From Macrocystis pyrifera (Eukaryota; Sar; Phaeophyceae; Laminariales; Laminariaceae), in contig JASSKH010000038.1 of NCBI GenBank assembly GCA_031763025.1, forward strand, positions 1,343,001-1,407,000: 64,000 nucleotides of DNA, written 5' to 3'. The notes beneath the pieces were generated by a model that was not told where the DNA came from, did not search any database, and was given only the letters and a program-made list of their open reading frames with translations. Shown here in pieces: positions 12,701 through 27,400 of the stretch. Each line of letters starts with the position of its first letter. Position 1 is the first letter of the stretch. A program made the position numbers and the translations under genes.

Positions 12701-15700
12701 ATAGACCCTCGCATCCACAACACAATGCCGCGACGGAGCGCGTCGGGTTTTTACCGACCAGGCAAACATTGCTTGCACCAAGCGCGAAGCGCCGTGAGGT
12801 GTTGGGCGAGTCGCATGAAGGGTGAGCTGAATCCTACTTAGAACCGGATTTTCTTGCATACGGACGACATCATCAATGAATTGACTTAATTTCTGGTGTG
12901 GCCACTTCCAGGGACAGCAATGGGTTTACAATGTAACTGCCTTGTGGGTGCCTCACCCTATACACACTACGTGATACGATCATCCCTCTTGTGCGGAGTA
13001 AAGGTTCTCCCCGCACAAAAATGATCTAACTTGACCGCAAGCCGTGGTAACCACCAAAAAAAAAAAAAAAACGGTACCCTGACTGTCTAGCTCACGCAGT
13101 GAGAGGCGTGTTTTACAGCATCGTCGCCAACCGACGCCAACCCAACCTACATATATACCAGGTATATAATATAGGGGGGGGGGGTGCCTCGTGGGTGCCT
13201 CACCATATACGCACTATGTGATACGATCATCCCCCTTGTGCGGAGTGAAAGTTCTCCCCGCAAAAAAATGATCTAACTCGACCGCCAGCCGTGGAAACCG
13301 CCCAAAAAAAACAAAAAAATACGGTACGCTGGTTGTCTAGCTCACGCAGTGAGAGGCGTGATTTACAGCGTCGTCGCCAACCGACGCCAACCAAACCCAT
13401 GGGGGGAGGGGGGGGGCGGGAAATGGGGGCGGCTTACTTTACACGTAGCGCGACGCGCAACGTAGCGCACCTGTCTCACTGAATTATAATGGGGGGCGGG
13501 GGCACTCTGAACATCTCCCAACTGGGATGAAGGCGTTGTGTTTTACCCTCCGAACACGTCGAGATCATACTGACACCAGTAACCTCTGAACGGGGTGTGC
13601 CGCATTGCTACGGTAAGCAGCGGTGGGCAATGCTGTCCCCAGGTTCGGCTCGAGCACAGGGTTCTGACGAGACATCTAGGAACGCCGATAAAATTGAAAA
13701 TCCGCTACAACTACGCTCTCTTGAGTACACACTTACAGTTAGCTTGCTATCAGAACAGGCTTTTTACCGTGGAGTACGTCTCGTGTGTTGGGCGTTCTCG
13801 TAGCCGGTGCCGATGGTTTCAAGAAAACAAGAAAGCAATCGCTCAGCAGGCCGCACGAACCGCACGAAGCAGCACCGCACGAAGCAGCAGCTGCGACGTC
13901 TATATTCTCATGTCGTATCTCCCTGTTGACCGTGCCCTAAGCTGAAATCACTCAGGGCCTTCCCACGGAAGCATACTTTGCCCAGGGCGCTTCCATGGAA
14001 GTAAATAACAGACCAGCTTTCGCGGCACCCAGTCCTCATATAAAAAAGTGAACCCACGACTATTAACTAATAACCAGGGTACGACCAGGCCCGCGGGTCG
14101 GGTCAGGAGGTCTTCATGGGTCGGGTCGAGGCAGAAGGTGTTCGAAATATGGCTGGTCGAGACGAGACAACCCACCCCGACCCAACCCGACCCAACCCAT
14201 GATTTTTTTCTGACCCGTGAACAGCTCTTCTTTCAACCGCCTGCCCAAACATCTTCCCAAGCACGTTCAATATCATACTCGATTATTAACATGTTGTTTT
14301 GCCAAAGCTTGGGGTCAGTTATAACCGCCAAAGGGTTGATAGGAGAGGAATGAAAAAAAAAAACTCGAAAACGAACCAAAATCACATGAGGGTAAACAAC
14401 ATTTGAGCATGCCTTCGAAACATCTGGGTCTTCGTCCTCAGTATTCGTCCAGTGGGGTCTCTGTAGCTAAGAAGTACGTTGTCCACTTCAGCCCTTGCGT
14501 ACCCGAACGACGTAACGGAGCCCCTCGGGCCTGCAGGGCCTTCTTCCCATGCCTGATGACGCAAAACGAAACCCGACGATTGACGATACAACACACCAGT
14601 ATTCAGAAGCCTGAAACTTTACGAAACACGACGACCAGCGACACAAGCAATTTTACCAATGGCTCGTATTTAGCTCCGCATGGTCGGGTCTTCAGAGTTC
14701 GCTTACTCACTTCGAAAAAACGAAACCCGGTGATCGGGCGAGAAGACTGATAAACTTTGAGCTAGTTGATCGACGATACAACATATCCAGAAAGCCGGCA
14801 AAAATATGACACCCGAAGATAGGTTTCTAACACGATATTTTGATCAGGGGACTATAACGCTTTCAAGCCTCGGGGGCCTGCAAGGCCTTCTTCCCAAGCA
14901 TGATAAAATACGAAACCCGACGATTGACGACAAGACATTTTCAGAACGCCTTGTATAGTATGAAATCCGACGATCGGCGATACTATACATTTAGAAAGCC
15001 TGATACAATATAATACCCGACGACCGACGATAAAAATATATTCAGAAAGCCTTACAAATAACGACGCCCGACGATTAGCTATACACCATTTTTTACCAAC
15101 AACGAACATCGCTTCCAATCGTCACGCCCGCAAGGTCTCCTCCCCATGCCTGACATAAAAAACGCAAACAGACTACTGACGACGAAACATACAAAAATCT
15201 TGAGATGTATATATGAAACCCATACATCGACGATGAGACACATCCAGAAAGCCAAAAAACAGAACGAAACTCGACGACTCGCGATATACACGACACTTAT
15301 CAAGGACTAGCCATAACTTCCTATCTTGGGGCCTCCCAAACCTGAATATAATCGAACCCAGACGATTCGAGACGAAAAAAGTATTCAGATCTACAATTTA
15401 AAACATGGGGCCACCACTCATATATGGTGGATGACATATTTGTGCGGTCATGTAGGAGGACGCAAATCTAGTCAATTTGTCTGAAGGTGTTTATCGCCAA
15501 CATTTGGTGGGAAGAACGGCGGAATTCACGTCCCGCACGAGGGAAAAACGTGTACGCTTAAAGTACAAAGTTTCCTTAAATGACCGATTTGCAGCATTCT
15601 GATATTTTTGTTCATTTCGCCTACGTTCGCCCAACAAGGTAAAAAAAAACGTCTTCCCCTACGTCATGAGAGAGACCATGCATGGTAATATGTTCGAGTG

Positions 15701-18700
15701 ATACAGGTGTACCCTGTCGCACTGCTCGCCGTGGATGGAAAATAGAAACATTCCAATGTTGGAAACCCCGCTGCCACCCATTGACAATCGTAAAAGCCAA
15801 CACTCTCACCCTTTCTAAGGCCGGGAGTAATGTGTCCCAGAATCGCTCATAGACCAGAGCGTAGTAGTGGTCGTCCATGTTTTTCCCGAGCTGAACGCCT
15901 GCTTGGAAGCATGAAGGATCGCCCAGACCGCGAGTCTCGACCTGGTTGCGGCGACAGCGATCGGCATAAGGTTGCTTGGTGATAAAGCTACGTCGGAAGA
16001 AGGCTAGGACGGAACAAGGCTATTGTAGGTCGGTATAAGGCTAAGTCAGAATAAGGCTAGGTCAGAATGAGGCTAGGACGGAATAAGGTTTCTGTAGGTC
16101 GGTATAAGCCTATATCGGAATAAGGTTAAGTCGGAATAACGCCACTGTAGGTCGGAATAAGGCCAGGTCGGAATAAGGCTAGGTCGGATAAAGGGTAGAT
16201 CGGAATATGGCTACAGTAGGTTGAAGGGTAGGTTGGTTTACCAAAGGAGGATTACGATTCGAACCGGAGATGTAAGTCAGTATAACCAAAACGAGTTGAG
16301 GAGACATTCAATTTCTCTCGGGAAGTGAATGGGGACATGTTGGAGAGTGGATGGAGGCATGTTACAGCCTTACAATAAACATACCTACCCCCCATAGCTG
16401 AGCTTGCGAACATATCAAGCACCACCTCTGCAGGTACACAAGCATACGCTGCTCCAAGTGGGGGCTGCATGCGGCATGGTTAGATTGACACCATGGTAAA
16501 CGGGATTGGCCGTCAGCTGAAGACCCGAAACCACTTCTCAGAGACAAAATTCGATAGGCGTTTCTCTGGCAACCTTTTTAGAGGGTGCCTGGCCTTCATC
16601 GTACAATTATGTCCGGAAATGGATGGAACTTTGGTCCTATTCAGCAGATACTTCAGCCCAGGCGATGGATGAGGAATCGGCGTTGGCTTACAATTGTTCT
16701 GAAAGTCGGATATTGGGTGCTACTGCAGGTATGGAGCAACTCGAGCGAATATCCTCAGACAAATCAGCTGCTACCCCTGCAACCGTGGCACGCGTGATTG
16801 TCGGATGACCTTGGTCGTATAAAAAATTGACATCATATTTGCCACAGAATAAAATACCTGGTTGAGGATGTCCTGCACCGCCATAACGATCGTGTGCTGC
16901 CTGGCCATGACGCGGTCATGCATCCGGCGGGAACACCACGTTCGGACGCGATCGCACCCTGCCTGGATCACCTCCGCGGGCGGGTACACCTGCCAACGAG
17001 AGGGGGTAAAAAAATAAAACAGGACGCTAAGATACCGTAGCTCTTGCAAGGAACGAACCCGCGCTGTTAGATGCTTGTAACCGTCGTGATCTGCCGTGTG
17101 TGCTGTTGAATAGGACCATGCGCTGTTGGATGTTTTTCACTGTCGTCAATCATCGTAAGCCGCTCTCGGTGCTGGTTGAAGACACAAATGATAATTAATA
17201 TTTTCCGGAGATTGTCGATGGAACGTCACGGATCTCCGGCTTCACTCTAAAACAAATGAGGCATGTCCTATTAAGGCATGCCCTAATAAGCAGGGCTCGC
17301 CATGGGCCGATGATCCGGGCCGGGCCGAGGATTTTGAGATTTGATGGGCCGGGCCGGACCGGGCCGGAATTGGTGAAACTGTGATGGGCCGGGTCGGGCC
17401 GCGGCCCATGAGATGTGAACTCTACATGGGCCGCCCTGCCCTGCCCATGAGGCGACCCACGTGTTTTGACGGGCCGGCCCAGACCTGAGCCCACAACATG
17501 TGGCGTATTACTGCTGCTGCTACGACGTCTGCCCATGCTGATCTGCTGTTCGTGGTCATTGTACAAGCTTCATCATGGCTTTGGTGTCGCTGCTGTGGGT
17601 GTAGAGAAGACACTCCTTGCCATCTGCTTGCCGTCTCCGCGAGCCAGGCAACATTTCACGTTCTTCCCCTGGTTCGGCTCGGACGGAAGCGCCGGTGAAA
17701 ACTTGGTGAAGAACGCCCAGACAGGGGATATCTTCGGACCGAAAGTTGCAGCGACGTTCACCTTCGTGTGTGTCGTTGTCGGACCGGCAATGGAAACTGG
17801 TGCAGCTGCAGTCTGCGAAGCCCCCGCCAAAGCATCGCTGGCGGCGTGATCTATGTTCCTTCGGTAGAGATATCGATGGCAGCAGGTTCTGATGTTATTG
17901 CAAGTGCGGGTGATGCATAGGAGGTGTAGCAACAGGTGCTGTTGCTGCTGCTGCTGCGGCCGTCGCAGCAGCAGAAGGAGGTGGGGGTCCACCAGTGAGA
18001 GCGAGATCCATCGGACTGGGTCGTTGGTGGAGAAAAATTGTGTGGGTAGAGGGTATGTGTACCTCGTGGGTAGCTATTCGTGGGTCAGAAGCAGCTGGAC
18101 CATGGGATCCAAAAGACAAAAAAAAAAAAAAAAACGTAAAAAATAATGTTTAAAAAACACGGTAGCGCGTAATATACATGCTTGATCTTTCAAGTAGCGG
18201 ACAATACACGGGCCGCCCCGTGGTTCGGCAGGTCAAACAGTCCAAGGTTTTGGGTGGACCATTCCGTGTACAGCCAGGGTCTCATGGGCCTCGCTGCCAA
18301 TGTCATGGGCCGGGCCCGGCCGGGGCGAGGGTTTGAAAAATTGTGGGCCGGGCCGGGTCGGGCCAAGAAATTTAGAAATGTGATGAGCCGGGCCGGGCCA
18401 CGGCCTATTCTCCAAACATTTAATGGAGCCGGGCCGGGCTGAGGCCCATCAAATGAACATTTAATGGGACGGGCCGGGCCGCGGCCCATCAAGTGAAACG
18501 GTGATGGGCCCGACCCAACCCCGGTCCGGCCCATCAGCGTCGGCCCATGACATCCCTTGCTATTAAGGCATGCCCTATATCCCCTACAAGTACCAATACA
18601 TATTCGGCAGTACATTTTGGGAGGACGATAACAATAGCATTCCGCCTCGCTCGTAGTAATACGCGTTAGCTCAAACTACTTATCAGCGTTCAGCGCAAAG

Positions 18701-21331
18701 TACACACATATATAAATATGGCGTCTGAAAATCATGGACAGCTGCTCTGTCTTCGACTACTGTTTTCAGGGGGAAGAATTGGTGCCGGCAGCCGTCGAAC
18801 CCTCTTGTGTGGCCACATGCTCCGAGTGGGAACAAGCATTATTCCCACACTTGTTCGGCGAAAAACCGGGATGTTGGAAATTTGGTTGGCCGCAGAGTTT
18901 CGGGCCTGCGACCCCCTATGGCAGGGAGATCGCATGCTTGTTAGAGATGGATGTCTTGAAAGTACCCGAGAGTTTTAACACATGGCCATAAAATGCGCTC
19001 GAACATGATTGAGGCACTAATTAATACATTCTTCACCGCTCCTGAAAGTCTGACGTCTCACCATATCGTTCCGTTCGAGCATGAGTCTTTCCAGCCCCTC
19101 CAGTTCGTGAAACTTCATCGGTAACCCTGCCACAGCAGCACGAGCCATAGGACATCAAAATCTTAAAGCCGAATTATGAGGGCAACATAAGCCCGCCCGC
19201 CCACGGCTGTGTCGCCCGAGCGTACTTGCTACCACCGCATCACCCACAGCCGCGATAGTCCTAAGCTCTCGCTTATACCCCCCAACTACTACAGAAAAGA
19301 GCTGTACCTCAGACAGAATGCAACGGCCACACTTCAGAACCTGTTATTATAGGTTGTGCTGGCAAAGCTATGCGAGGCACGGTGTATCTCACACTAGGTT
19401 CCGGATATAAATATTGGTTTAATGTATACCAGGTACACAGTGGAGTCAAATTTTCAAAATGTCCTGACTTCCAATTTCTTGCGTGCTGCTGGGTAATGAG
19501 CTCGGAGAAGGGGTAGAACCCACAATATACAAATCCCATCCCTTTCGGAACCGTATGCCCACCGTAGCGCCCAACAACCTAATTTCATAAACGTTGCAAG
19601 CTAAGCCCGACACACTCTCCCGTGCTTGCACTGTTGTCTTAACCAAAGAGGAGTGTAAAATTGAAATACGCGGAGTAAAAAAACGTGTTGGGTAGATGGA
19701 GAGTTGAGGAGGCTGTCAATCAGAAACATTTTGGACGAAAAATGCCACACCGATCGCAGGACACGCGAAAACTATGTAAATATCACCCACGATGCGGTTA
19801 GCGTCAGGTTCTCGCTGTTTATCGTACTGGGTACGACTTTGCGACCTTTTTGAGGTTGACGATGGGGCACAAGGGGTTCGAGAGGATAATATACAGGCGT
19901 TTGTTTTGCGCATTCTTGTAGTTGTCGTCAGGATGGTCGCGCTTTAAAACCACGATAAATGTGTCCCAGCGTGCTCTTACACATACGCACGCACGCTGTA
20001 TGGGCGGCCGGTTTCATAGAAATCCACTAAACGTGTAGGGAAAAAAATGTTTTTATCTCAGGGTTCCAAACACGGGGAACGCAAGGCGTGTATCTCAGTA
20101 CTCAGGTCTATACGCAGTGGTGCGCTTTGAACTGTTCTGGTTGATAGCATTGTCGCGTTTGCCTTCCGACACTGCTATGATATGCAGACAGCACCAACTT
20201 CGTCATTCACACATAAGCACCCACCATGGTACGTACTAGATTAAGAAGAATGCCCAAGGAAACAAAAAAATGGTACCAGGCAGCCTGCAGAAGGCGCCTG
20301 CTATCATAGTCCGAAATGTGTTTGTGGCGTCTCGAGGCTAAAGTTCGAATTTTGCTGCCATCATTGAGCACAGGCTGCTGTTGGCTATTCCATGGGATTT
20401 AGAATGGCACCCGACCCTGACCACCGTTTCGTAGGTCAAATTTCTTATATACATCGTGATAAATCAAGCCTCCATCCCTTTGGACATAATTTCCTGCTCA
20501 AGGGCGGGCGCTTTTTGCATCGCGTCGGTCTAAGTAGCTCCCTTCGCTGCCTACTTCCGGGTTGACATCGAACTATTGACACCCTACCTTGTGTCGTTTC
20601 ATTTGGTATAGTCTTACCGCAGGCCCGTCCAGTTTTTTCTAACGCTGAATGAAGCATGACACGGTAGCTAGGATACTGGAATACTCCGTGCGCAAGTAAT
20701 GATTTCAAGCACGATCAAATGGATTTTCCACACCGTGCAAGAGCTACATACTCACGTTCGTCGGCAAACAGACTCTCAACGCCCTGATCTGCGTATCTCT
20801 TTCCATCGTATATTTTTCTTACTAGCCCTGAAGGAGCCCGCCGTACTTTTCTTGCCTGCGATAAAGTTGTGGTCGAGCCACAAGACCTTGAGTGTTTTGA
20901 GACTGCAGATGCTGTCGGGAAGCTGAGTGAGCCTGTTGGAGGCTAGGTGGAGCGCCGTTATGGACCTGCAACAAACGGCAGTGCATAGCAAGCAAACAGT
21001 GTACGACACAATAATCGATCGCTGGGCTTTTGTATGTACCTGCAAACGGGAAGTGGAGCAGAAACCGTGACTCACGTGCTGGCGATTCAAGCATTTTCTC
21101 AGAAGTTCCGAACAAGAACTGAAAGCGCTTCTTTGGATGTACGACACGACCATTAGTCGCCGTTTATTCTTCATACCTGCAAACGGGGTTTGGAGCAGAA
21201 CCGTGATTGTAGTGCTGCGGATGCAAGCATTTCCTCAGAACACCCGAACCAAAACTACATGCGCGTCTCAGGTGCTCTCATCATGAGTCTGATAAAATAC
21301 CAGACAACGGACAGATCATGATGTATCTGAT

Positions 21332-21400
<69 letters not shown>

Positions 21401-24400
21401 GTAGGTCATCTAGATCCTAACCGGCCGTTTCGAGATGATGTGCAGGGCCTGTACAGAACAGATCCAACGCAGGAGGCGTGTCCTAGATCACACCCAACAC
21501 GAGCTAGATCTTACCCATTAGGAACATGTCTGCCTTGAAGGATCTAGATCATGAAACGCGAATTGATGATCGAATCGTCCAACACGTGAAAACTTCATGA
21601 ACAGTTTAATCAAAACAATATATCGGGCATACAGTCCCCAAAAGTCCCAAACGTCCGCTCTGCTGCGGAATTTTTGTTTTTTTTTTTTTCTCTCCACACG
21701 TTTTCGAACCAAAATAAATGGTTTCACACCTCGGACAGATCAGCTCACGGTAGCTCACCGGTGAGCTACGTGAGTTACACATGCTTTCCCGGCTTGAGCT
21801 ATAGGAGGGTAGCTCAGCTGCACATGTTTTCCAAGCTTGAGCTATACAGGGTAGCTCATCTGCACATATATGTCCAGAGTTAGCTATAGCATCTACCTGG
21901 TACATGAGCTAGCTCATCTACCCCCCAAACGAGCTATGGGAGCTAAATGAGCTACACATGTTTTCCCCGGCTTGAGCTGTAGGCGGTAGCTCATCTACAC
22001 TTGTTTTCAGAGCTTGAGCTATAAGCGATAGCTCATCTGCATATATTTTCAAAGCTTGAGGCGATAGGTCATCTGCACATGTTTTCAAGTCAAGGCTATA
22101 GGAGATACATAAGCTAGCTCGTGAGCTGTATAAGTGGCCAATACAAGTACGCAGAAAAGAATGACACCAGCAAGAACAAATTTATATTTTTTGTACCTAC
22201 CAGGTACAATATGTGATATTATATGAGATCGGATCTGCTTCTGTTCTGCAAATACCTGACACCTGACGATAGGTCGACACCCAACAGATATTGAATTTTC
22301 GCTTTTTGACAACACCTGTATACAGCAGCAGCTGTCAGCTGTCACCATGCACACCACAAGAGGCGCTCGCACAGAACACAACACCAACACCACACCGCAA
22401 CAACCCTAGGATGCCCACGACCCGGGGTAGCAGCTCTAGCGGCGCTTCGGCCGTAGATCAGGCTGGCGGCGGATCCATCGATGGATGTGGACCCCACGAA
22501 CAACGTCATCGATGTAGATGAGGACAACGATCAAACCCAGGCCGAACCCATATTATTCCTATACATACGCACTTGTCCCGGAGGGTGGGCTTTTTCAGCT
22601 ACTTATCTTACACGCATGTGTTGCCGAGAAGGAGCTACAATGAGCTGCGTGCATGAGCTATGATTACGCTCTCCGGGGGTGATCTATAGGCGGTAGCTCA
22701 TCTGCACATGTTTTCCCTGCTTGAGCTATAGGCGGTAGCTCATCTGCACGCGTTTTGAAGGCATAAGCTATGGAAGATAGCTCATCTACACACATTTCCC
22801 AGGCTGAGCTATAGGAGCTACATGAGCTGCACATGTTTCCCCCGGCTTCAGCTATAGGCGGTAGCTCATCTGCACATGTTTCCGAAACTTGAGCTATACA
22901 CGATAGCTCATCTACACACGTTTACCCAGTCTGAGCTATAGGAGCTACAAGAGCTAGCTCATCTGCCCCCGAGATGAGCTAAAGGAGCTACATGAGCTAC
23001 ACATGTTTCCCCCGGCTTGAGCTATAGGCGATAGCTCATCTGCACATGTTTTCGAAGCTTGAGCTATACGTGATAGATGACTCATGAGCTGCCCGGGGTG
23101 TGAAATGGTTTGGCTCTGTCCAGAAGCCAGCAACCAAAAAACGACCAACATGGCGATGCACAGTTCGGAAACTGCTTGTTGGTAAAACCAGCAAAGAGCG
23201 TGCAACGGCGGTCATTTTCCTTGACGCTACGCGGAGAACCGCCCGCGTTGAGATTCGAGCATGGCAACCGCTTGTTTTTATTGGGTGTCGGACAAGAGTC
23301 GGTACGGTGGCGTCTAGAAAAGCTACCTTCCGAAGATTGCCGGTCGGCGGCTAATCCCCATCGATTTCTGTGTGAATTCTGACCGCAGTACTGAGACAAG
23401 GGCCTAGCTACAGTAGTACAGTAGCAAGGTATTCATACCATACGTGGCGATCTTGGTCGTACCCAAGTAGATACCCGGTTCCCCCCAGAGAATACCCGGG
23501 TATGTACCCGATTACGCTCCCTCCAGCAACGTCCAGATAAAACGTTTGACCCCTCTCCAAATACTTCGCAATCCAGACAGCAGGGAGAAGAAAACCGGGA
23601 AGGCCAAACAAGGGAAAATTACTGTGACACCAGGTACCGGCATGTATTATATACCAGGTATACATTTATACGTTACCGGAGCATACATAAATAATTTACT
23701 TTTCACCTGGAGTCTCCGATGTCCGAGGGAAGCGACCGAAGGCCGTTATTGACGACAGACAAGACGTTTAGCCTCGGCATCTCTTTCAGGCAGTGCGGCA
23801 GACCCACCTGGCATTTAGAACATCGGAACCACGAAAGGGACCCGTGTGCATCTTGCGTCACGGCTTCTTATTTTCTTCTTGGTTTTGTTCTTGACATGTA
23901 CCCTATTTTCCCGTTTGTTCTTTTCGTTCTGATATTTCCCTGCTACAGCGATGATGCTATGGCCGTCACTGTTGACAGGGCCAGCCGCAAAGGTTCGTTG
24001 GGCTGGGCGCACAGGGGGTTTTCTCCCCGTCCGAGTCCACCGCGTTTCCGCTGTCAGCGAGAACTTTAACCAATACCTGGTAGTTCATTTCCGAGCAAAG
24101 TCTCAACCCTGAAGCATTCGTACCTACCCCCGGTGGTGTTGGCCCATATATTAGCCCACGTTTGCGCCATATCACGATAGGGGAAGGGAGTCCCTTCGGA
24201 CCCGCGTATTTTCTGACTGTCGGGGCTCCTCAGTTGGCTTAATTCAGGGACTTCTTACGGTTTTAACGATTCCGTTTGTGTTTGTTCAAGAAAGTTGTAC
24301 TAGTTAAAACATGGCCCATGGGGATGTTCTCCGGGTTGTGCGCACACTTTCCAAAAGCCGCGTTTGGGATGAGGTATATCATAGAACCCCTCGTGCTAAG

Positions 24401-27400
24401 AACCTGAAACACCTTTGGTACCTTTGACCTCACCCTGCCGCAGCACGATTAGGTGGGTCAATCATTTCCACTCAAGATTGGCCACACTAAGCGCAACCCC
24501 CTTGTTCTACCGTTTTAAAAGTGCCCCCCCCTTGAGGTGTTCACCCGAAGGCTGTACGCATAGATCTCGGCTCAACTGCGCTCAACTGCGACAATACGAC
24601 ATGTGTTTATTGACTGCACAAACGAACCCGAACCCTCGGAAAATTCTCGGAAATTTCTGGCAATGAAGTGGAATGAGTAATTTGTATGGAAGGTCAACCA
24701 TTTTGTCGAAGCTGGACCAATCCCTGAACTAGACTGGTTAACTGCTACATGGGCATACGTTTTTTTTGTCTCACCAGTTTATTGTTGCTGACGTTAAACC
24801 AGCGACATTTCATTCTCCCCAGAGTTTCCGGTAGTCGTCGCAGGCAGTTGCAGTCCAGAACTACTCGATCGAGGCAGACGAGATTCCCGAATGACGGTGG
24901 GATCGTCTCAAGCCTTGTTTTTCACGACCAGGCATATTCGATTCGGGGAGAGGGGTTATGGACGAATCGCCACGCTTTAATGCGCACCGTAAAACGTTGT
25001 GTGTGGTCTTCGCATTGAACCTAACGCTATATATACCCATCGCCACCCGGCACGCTCAGTGTCCGTGCTGATCCTTCATCCTGGGAAACACCAGATATGT
25101 GCTCACAGCCAACGAGACAGAGATACTACTGTACACCACAAAATAGCGACGCTAGCCACCGCTTGGAAATACGGAAAGGAGACCATGCACGAGCTGAAAG
25201 ACGCACATGCTTGGAGACAACTACGGCGAGAGAAAGTTGTCCCTTACGCCATGCAACAAACAAAAAACACCAACACATCGCTCAGGTCACGATCTTTCTA
25301 GTTTAGATCCTATATGGTCCGGTATGTATGCGATACTGTGCAAGAGCCGTCCGTATGATACAGGTCTTGCCCGGGTACAACGTGTGTGGAAGAGCAGCAT
25401 CTTGGAGATTTCACCAGGAAAACATCATTTAGATCGTGCAGCCTGAACTCAAGGGTGCCATACATTCATCAGAACGAGGCCGTTTTGTGTATATAGTCAA
25501 ACAAGCCTCGTGTACAACTCAGCCTGAACCCAAGGATGCCAAATACATTCATCGCGATGAGGCCGTTTTTTGCGTATAGGCAAACAAGCCTCGTGTATAT
25601 CTCAGCCTGAACCGAAGGATGCCATACATTCATCGCCATGGGGCCGCTTTATGCACATAGGCAAACAAGCCTCGTCTTCAACTCAGACTGAACCGAAGGA
25701 TGCCATACATTCATCGCGATGAGGCCGTTCTTAGCCTTGTGGCAAAACGTCTCCGTCATTCGGGGTGTGTACAGACTTCCATTATATAATGAGTATGTAT
25801 GTTTCTGTCTGCTATGAACTGGCGGAGGCTGTGAGCTGGTTCAAGCTAACCGCCCTAAAGTTTGTCAGCCACGAATGCCTGCTGGTAGTATATACTCGAA
25901 TGTCACATATTTTGGCATCATACTGACCGCCACGAACAACGGAAGAGGGTGACATGCGAAGCCAGTTTTTTTAGTTGAGGTCCTAGGCCTGGCGTTAGCG
26001 GCGTCATGTGTCCCGACCAACCACCGGCCTTGAAAACGATCAGTAAACAGCAAGGCGTTTCGGTAGGTAGGAACGAGTTTTTTCTTTATTTTTTTCTGAA
26101 AGAGTCGGTTCCAGGTTATCCAATGTCTGTGGAAAACGTCACGCAAACGTTCGAAGAGGTGCCTGCGTAGGGCCAATATCAAGTAATTTTTAGCGCCCAA
26201 TACGCATATTTTCCGCACGAAAACCCAAATGTTCACGCCGTTTGTCAGATAGATCCTGATTTTGAGCACACGTGTTCTGCGGGACCCTGTCGACGTCCCA
26301 ACGAAAAGCATTTTTTTTTTTCGACGGGAGTTTGGAGTCTTAAGACCCGAAAAATAAAGAAAGCAAACAATATTTGACGAAAATACAAACCGGTTCGATA
26401 ACGGGTTAAGAGGGGCTCACACAACACGCGTGAATTTTTTCATGACCTATCTCGCATAAACGGCCTGAATTTCCGACTCTGAAGATTTTTCCTGGATTCA
26501 GCTTGAACCAGCCCGTAATTCTATCCCGAGATGGAACGAGGGACTTCGAGCCTGACGCGAAGTACACCAGACGTTATTACTACTGTGAGATGTGTTCAGC
26601 GGGTGAGCCTATCTCGAAGGATGTTGGAGATACATTCTATCGTGGGGTGGAACCTTCTGCTGGTGTGAACCCGTCACGAAGGATATAAGGTACAAAATAT
26701 ATCGTGGGCTAACACGAGCGGGTGAGCCTATTAATAGTTGCGAAGTACTTAGAAGACAATTTATTTCGTGGGGTGTAACCATCGTGTGGGCCTAGCACGA
26801 GCGACGTTGGAGGTAATTTATCTGGTGGGATTGAACCAGCCGGTGAGCCTAGCACGACGGTTGTTGGACGTAGATTCTATGGTGGGTGCAATCAGCGGGC
26901 GAGCCTACGAGCAGCACGAAGGATGTAGGAGGGATATTAAACCGTGAGGTTGAACCAGCCGGTGGGTGTGGCCCGAACCATGCCAGAAATAATCTTACCG
27001 AGATAAATTCACTCACCTGTTTCCGGCCAGCGATAGATTCCTTAGCCGCAGCAAATTGCCGAGCCTTTGGTTGGAGGCGCAGCCGCAATGCACGGGAGGG
27101 CGGAGGGGTCGAGGCCCTAAGCACGTCAATCGAAAGCAATTACAGGCTATCCCGGTGAGAAAACCCGGGTCACGTGTTTACCTGAAACCGAGGGGCGTAC
27201 AGTGTGTCTGGCGGTTACTTTAGCGGCGTCGATACGACAGACAGCAACGCGCCTAGCACCGTGTACATGGACACAGAGTGAACACACGATAGAGGTAACA
27301 GGTATTACAGGGGTAGCGGGTGACACAGACTACTGTAATGTGCTAGCGGAGCTGCTGACTCCATTAGAATGGCGCCCATGTATTGTTAGTGCGGGACACG

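Noticed and set aside
21735..23095. Regularly spaced palindromic repeats resembling a CRISPR array
   Set aside because: The spacers are themselves repeated, unit lengths vary, and the genome is eukaryotic; this is a minisatellite.
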